A DNA stretch of 64,000 nucleotides. It comes from Rhizobium sp. CG5. Lineage in GTDB: Bacteria; Pseudomonadota; Alphaproteobacteria; Rhizobiales; Rhizobiaceae. The stretch's first letter is position 1; each line of letters begins with the position of its first letter. The notes beneath the pieces were generated by a model. It saw only the letters and a program-made list of their open reading frames with translations, had not been told where the DNA came from and did no database searches. The stretch spans positions 186,001 through 250,000 of the forward strand of contig NZ_JABAEF010000007.1 of assembly GCF_023701945.1 (NCBI RefSeq), given 5' to 3'. The translations under genes were made by a program, and so were the position numbers. This document shows, one piece after another, positions 62,358-64,000 of this stretch.

Positions 62358-63665
62358 TCAGCGCCAGGCAAGCGCCAGCTTCACGGCGTCGGAGACCATG
62401 CCCCAACGGCTGCGGTTCTTGACGAATTGCCCGATCGTCGCCTTTTCCTTGTCGATCTTCGGGGTACCGTCGACGCGCAGGAAATTCTGCGCCGCAGCCG
62501 ACATCAGTTGCGGATAGGTCATGAAGAAGTTCTGCGAATTGGTATGCAGAAGCGCCGGCATGTCCTTATGCTTCTTGAGGTCCTTCACGACGAAGCTGTC
62601 ATCCAGCATGGTCTTGTAGAGGCTGAGATTTGCAGCGCTCATCGGATCGCGGCGGCTGTTGACCTGGAAGATGGCCTCGGCGGCAATGCGGCCGGAGGTC
62701 ATGGCGAGGTTTGAACCTTCCCGGTGCACGGCATTGTTCAACTGCGCGGCGTCGCCCACCACCACCCAGCCATCGCCATAGAGCTGCGGGATGGCCTTGT
62801 AGCCGCCTTCCGGGATCAGGTGCGCGGCATATTCCTTGACCTCGGACCCGACGAGCAGCGGCCGGACCGAGGGATGGTTCTTGAACTCCTCCAGCAGGGC
62901 ATAGGGGCTTTCCATGGTCTTGGCATAGTCGGACACCAGACAGCCGACACCGAGCGAGATGGATTCGCGGTTGGTATAGAGGAAGGCCAAGCCTGTCATG
63001 CCCTGCGAGAACGTGCCGGCCGCCTCGATGACGCAGCCTTCGTTGCCGGTCAGGCCGAAGCGCTGGCAGATCACCTCCTCGGGCAGGAAGTGCATCTCCT
63101 TGACGGCGAGCGCCACGGTTTCCGGCTTCGGCATGTCGCGCAGGCCGGCCCGGGTGCCCAGAAGCCCGTTGACGCCTTCGGCCAGCACCACGACGTCGGC
63201 AAAGATCGCCCCGCCGCGCCGGTCGGTGTGGACGCCGATGACCTTGCCGGTGGTGTCGCGTGCCAGTTGCGTGACGGTGGTCTCGCAGAGCACCGTTGCG
63301 CCGGCTTCCTTGACCTTGGAGGAAAACCACTTGTCGAACTGGGCGCGGATGATCGTGTAGCGGTTCGGCTTCTCCTCGTTGAAGTCGTTGGAGCGGTAGT
63401 GCATGCCGGTATGGGAGCTGTCATCCATCATCCAGAACCGCTGTTCCACCAGATGGCGTTCCAGCGGCGCGTCCTCGCGGAAGTCCGGGATGATCTTTTC
63501 CAGCATCGCGGCATACATGATGGCGCCTTGCACATTCTTCGAGCCGGCATATTCGCCGCGCTCCAGCTGCAGCACCTTCAGCCCGCGGCTCGCCAGCGTA
63601 TAGGCGGCTGCATTGCCGGACATGCCGGCACCGATGACGATCGCGTCGAATTTTTCCTCGATCAT
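62358..63665 (-). CDS. fixC: Electron-transfer flavoprotein-quinone oxidoreductase FixC
   Basis: This 435-residue FAD enzyme has the N-terminal dinucleotide motif [20 protein letters not shown] (about residues 10-29) and the ETF-QO type segment [34 protein letters not shown] near residue 300. It passes electrons from FixAB to FixX and quinone. It starts 12 bp after the fixB stop. Confidence 0.96.
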   Translation of the reverse strand: MIEEKFDAIVIGAGMSGNAAAYTLASRGLKVLQLERGEYAGSKNVQGAIMYAAMLEKIIPDFREDAPLERHLVEQRFWMMDDSSHTGMHYRSNDFNEEKPNRYTIIRAQFDKWFSSKVKEAGATVLCETTVTQLARDTTGKVIGVHTDRRGGAIFADVVVLAEGVNGLLGTRAGLRDMPKPETVALAVKEMHFLPEEVICQRFGLTGNEGCVIEAAGTFSQGMTGLAFLYTNRESISLGVGCLVSDYAKTMESPYALLEEFKNHPSVRPLLVGSEVKEYAAHLIPEGGYKAIPQLYGDGWVVVGDAAQLNNAVHREGSNLAMTSGRIAAEAIFQVNSRRDPMSAANLSLYKTMLDDSFVVKDLKKHKDMPALLHTNSQNFFMTYPQLMSAAAQNFLRVDGTPKIDKEKATIGQFVKNRSRWGMVSDAVKLALAWR

Positions 63666-63677
63666 GGTCAGGGCTCC

Positions 63678-64000
63678 TCAGCTTGCGAGCTTGTCGCGGT
63701 TATGGGGCGAGAGCCGTCTGACGAAGGCCTCGGTGAGGGCAGGCAGAAAGCGCACGGCATCGGTGACGATGCCCACATGGGCGAAATCGAAGATCGGCGC
63801 CTTGGGATCGGTATTGATGGCGACGATGAGATCGGCACCCTCGACGCCGACCCGGTGCTGGATGGCCCCGGAAATGCCGGCAGCGATATAGAGCTTCGGC
63901 CGGATCGTCTTGCCGGTCTGGCCGATCTGGCGGTCGGACGACATCCAGCCTTTCTGCACCACGGGTCGCGAACAGCCATATTCGGCGCCAAGCGTGGCAG
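63678..64000 (-). CDS. fixB: Electron-transfer flavoprotein alpha subunit FixB, 3' part
   Basis: The reading frame runs off the right edge, so only the C-terminal 106 or so residues are present. They hold the FAD-binding core of ETF alpha: [27 protein letters not shown] followed by [24 protein letters not shown]. FixB pairs with FixA, whose gene is presumably beyond the window. Confidence 0.94.
   Translation of the reverse strand, partial: ATLGAEYGCSRPVVQKGWMSSDRQIGQTGKTIRPKLYIAAGISGAIQHRVGVEGADLIVAINTDPKAPIFDFAHVGIVTDAVRFLPALTEAFVRRLSPHNRDKLAS

Noticed and set aside
1..64000. CRISPR arrays, tRNA/rRNA genes, insertion sequences, integrase or replication genes
   Set aside because: No regularly spaced repeats, no tRNA-like cloverleaf, no transposase, integrase, repABC or tra motifs were recognised. 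Without computation a diverged short element could be missed.

Overview
This window is high-GC alphaproteobacterial DNA, most likely from the Rhizobiales. The evidence is the nifB-fdxN/nifA/fixXCB genes at the right end, rhizobial-type intergenic palindromes (about 35285-35370), many ABC and TRAP uptake operons, and frequent ATGA stop/start overlaps. No nod genes, nifHDK, replication genes, tRNA, rRNA, CRISPR or insertion sequence was seen. Replicon type and lifestyle (symbiont or free-living diazotroph) therefore cannot be decided.

Layout. (1) 1-4.5 kb: end of an amino-acid ABC transporter, two different PLP carbon-sulfur lyases (MetC-type and PatB/MalY-type) and an M20 dipeptidase, suggesting use of sulfur amino acids or cysteine conjugates. 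(2) 4.5-20.3 kb: an aromatic catabolic island. It has a flavin hydroxylase, an FAH-family hydrolase, an extradiol-type VOC dioxygenase, IclR and TetR regulators, a carotenoid/lignostilbene-type cleavage oxygenase, an aromatic aldehyde dehydrogenase, an MFS carrier, an outer-membrane protein and a complete branched-chain-type ABC transporter. Together they could take a stilbene-like compound to aldehydes, acids, ring cleavage and hydrolysis. A 17-bp palindrome, TTATC-N7-GATAA, recurs in front of three of its transcription units. (3) 20.4-28.2 kb: a CpxAR-like two-component system divergent from a three-gene RND efflux pump. (4) 28.2-35.2 kb: a LacI regulator and FAH/hydratase-family protein divergent from a TRAP transporter, an HpcH/HpaI aldolase and a ribokinase-family kinase, with two LacI-type operators between.

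(5) 35.5-50.5 kb: two phosphodiester uptake systems back to back. The first is Ugp-like (binding protein, two permeases, phosphodiesterase, ATPase, RpiR regulator). The second is an oligopeptide-type ABC transporter with its own phosphodiesterase, a TIM-barrel isomerase, a HAD phosphatase and a SorC regulator. The second resembles in gene content the agrocinopine (acc) loci of Ti plasmids. (6) 50.6-55.4 kb: a ribose-type ABC transporter operon led by a ROK regulator and ending in an SDR dehydrogenase.

(7) 55.6-64 kb: nitrogen fixation genes. nifB has a NifA upstream activator site (TGT-N10-ACA) and a perfect sigma-54 promoter, and is followed by fdxN, an Fe-S LRV-repeat protein, nifZ, nifT and a SIR2-like protein. 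This operon runs head-on into nifA, which lies downstream of fixB-fixC-fixX on the opposite strand. The convergence differs from the co-directional fixABCX-nifA-nifB order known from Sinorhizobium.
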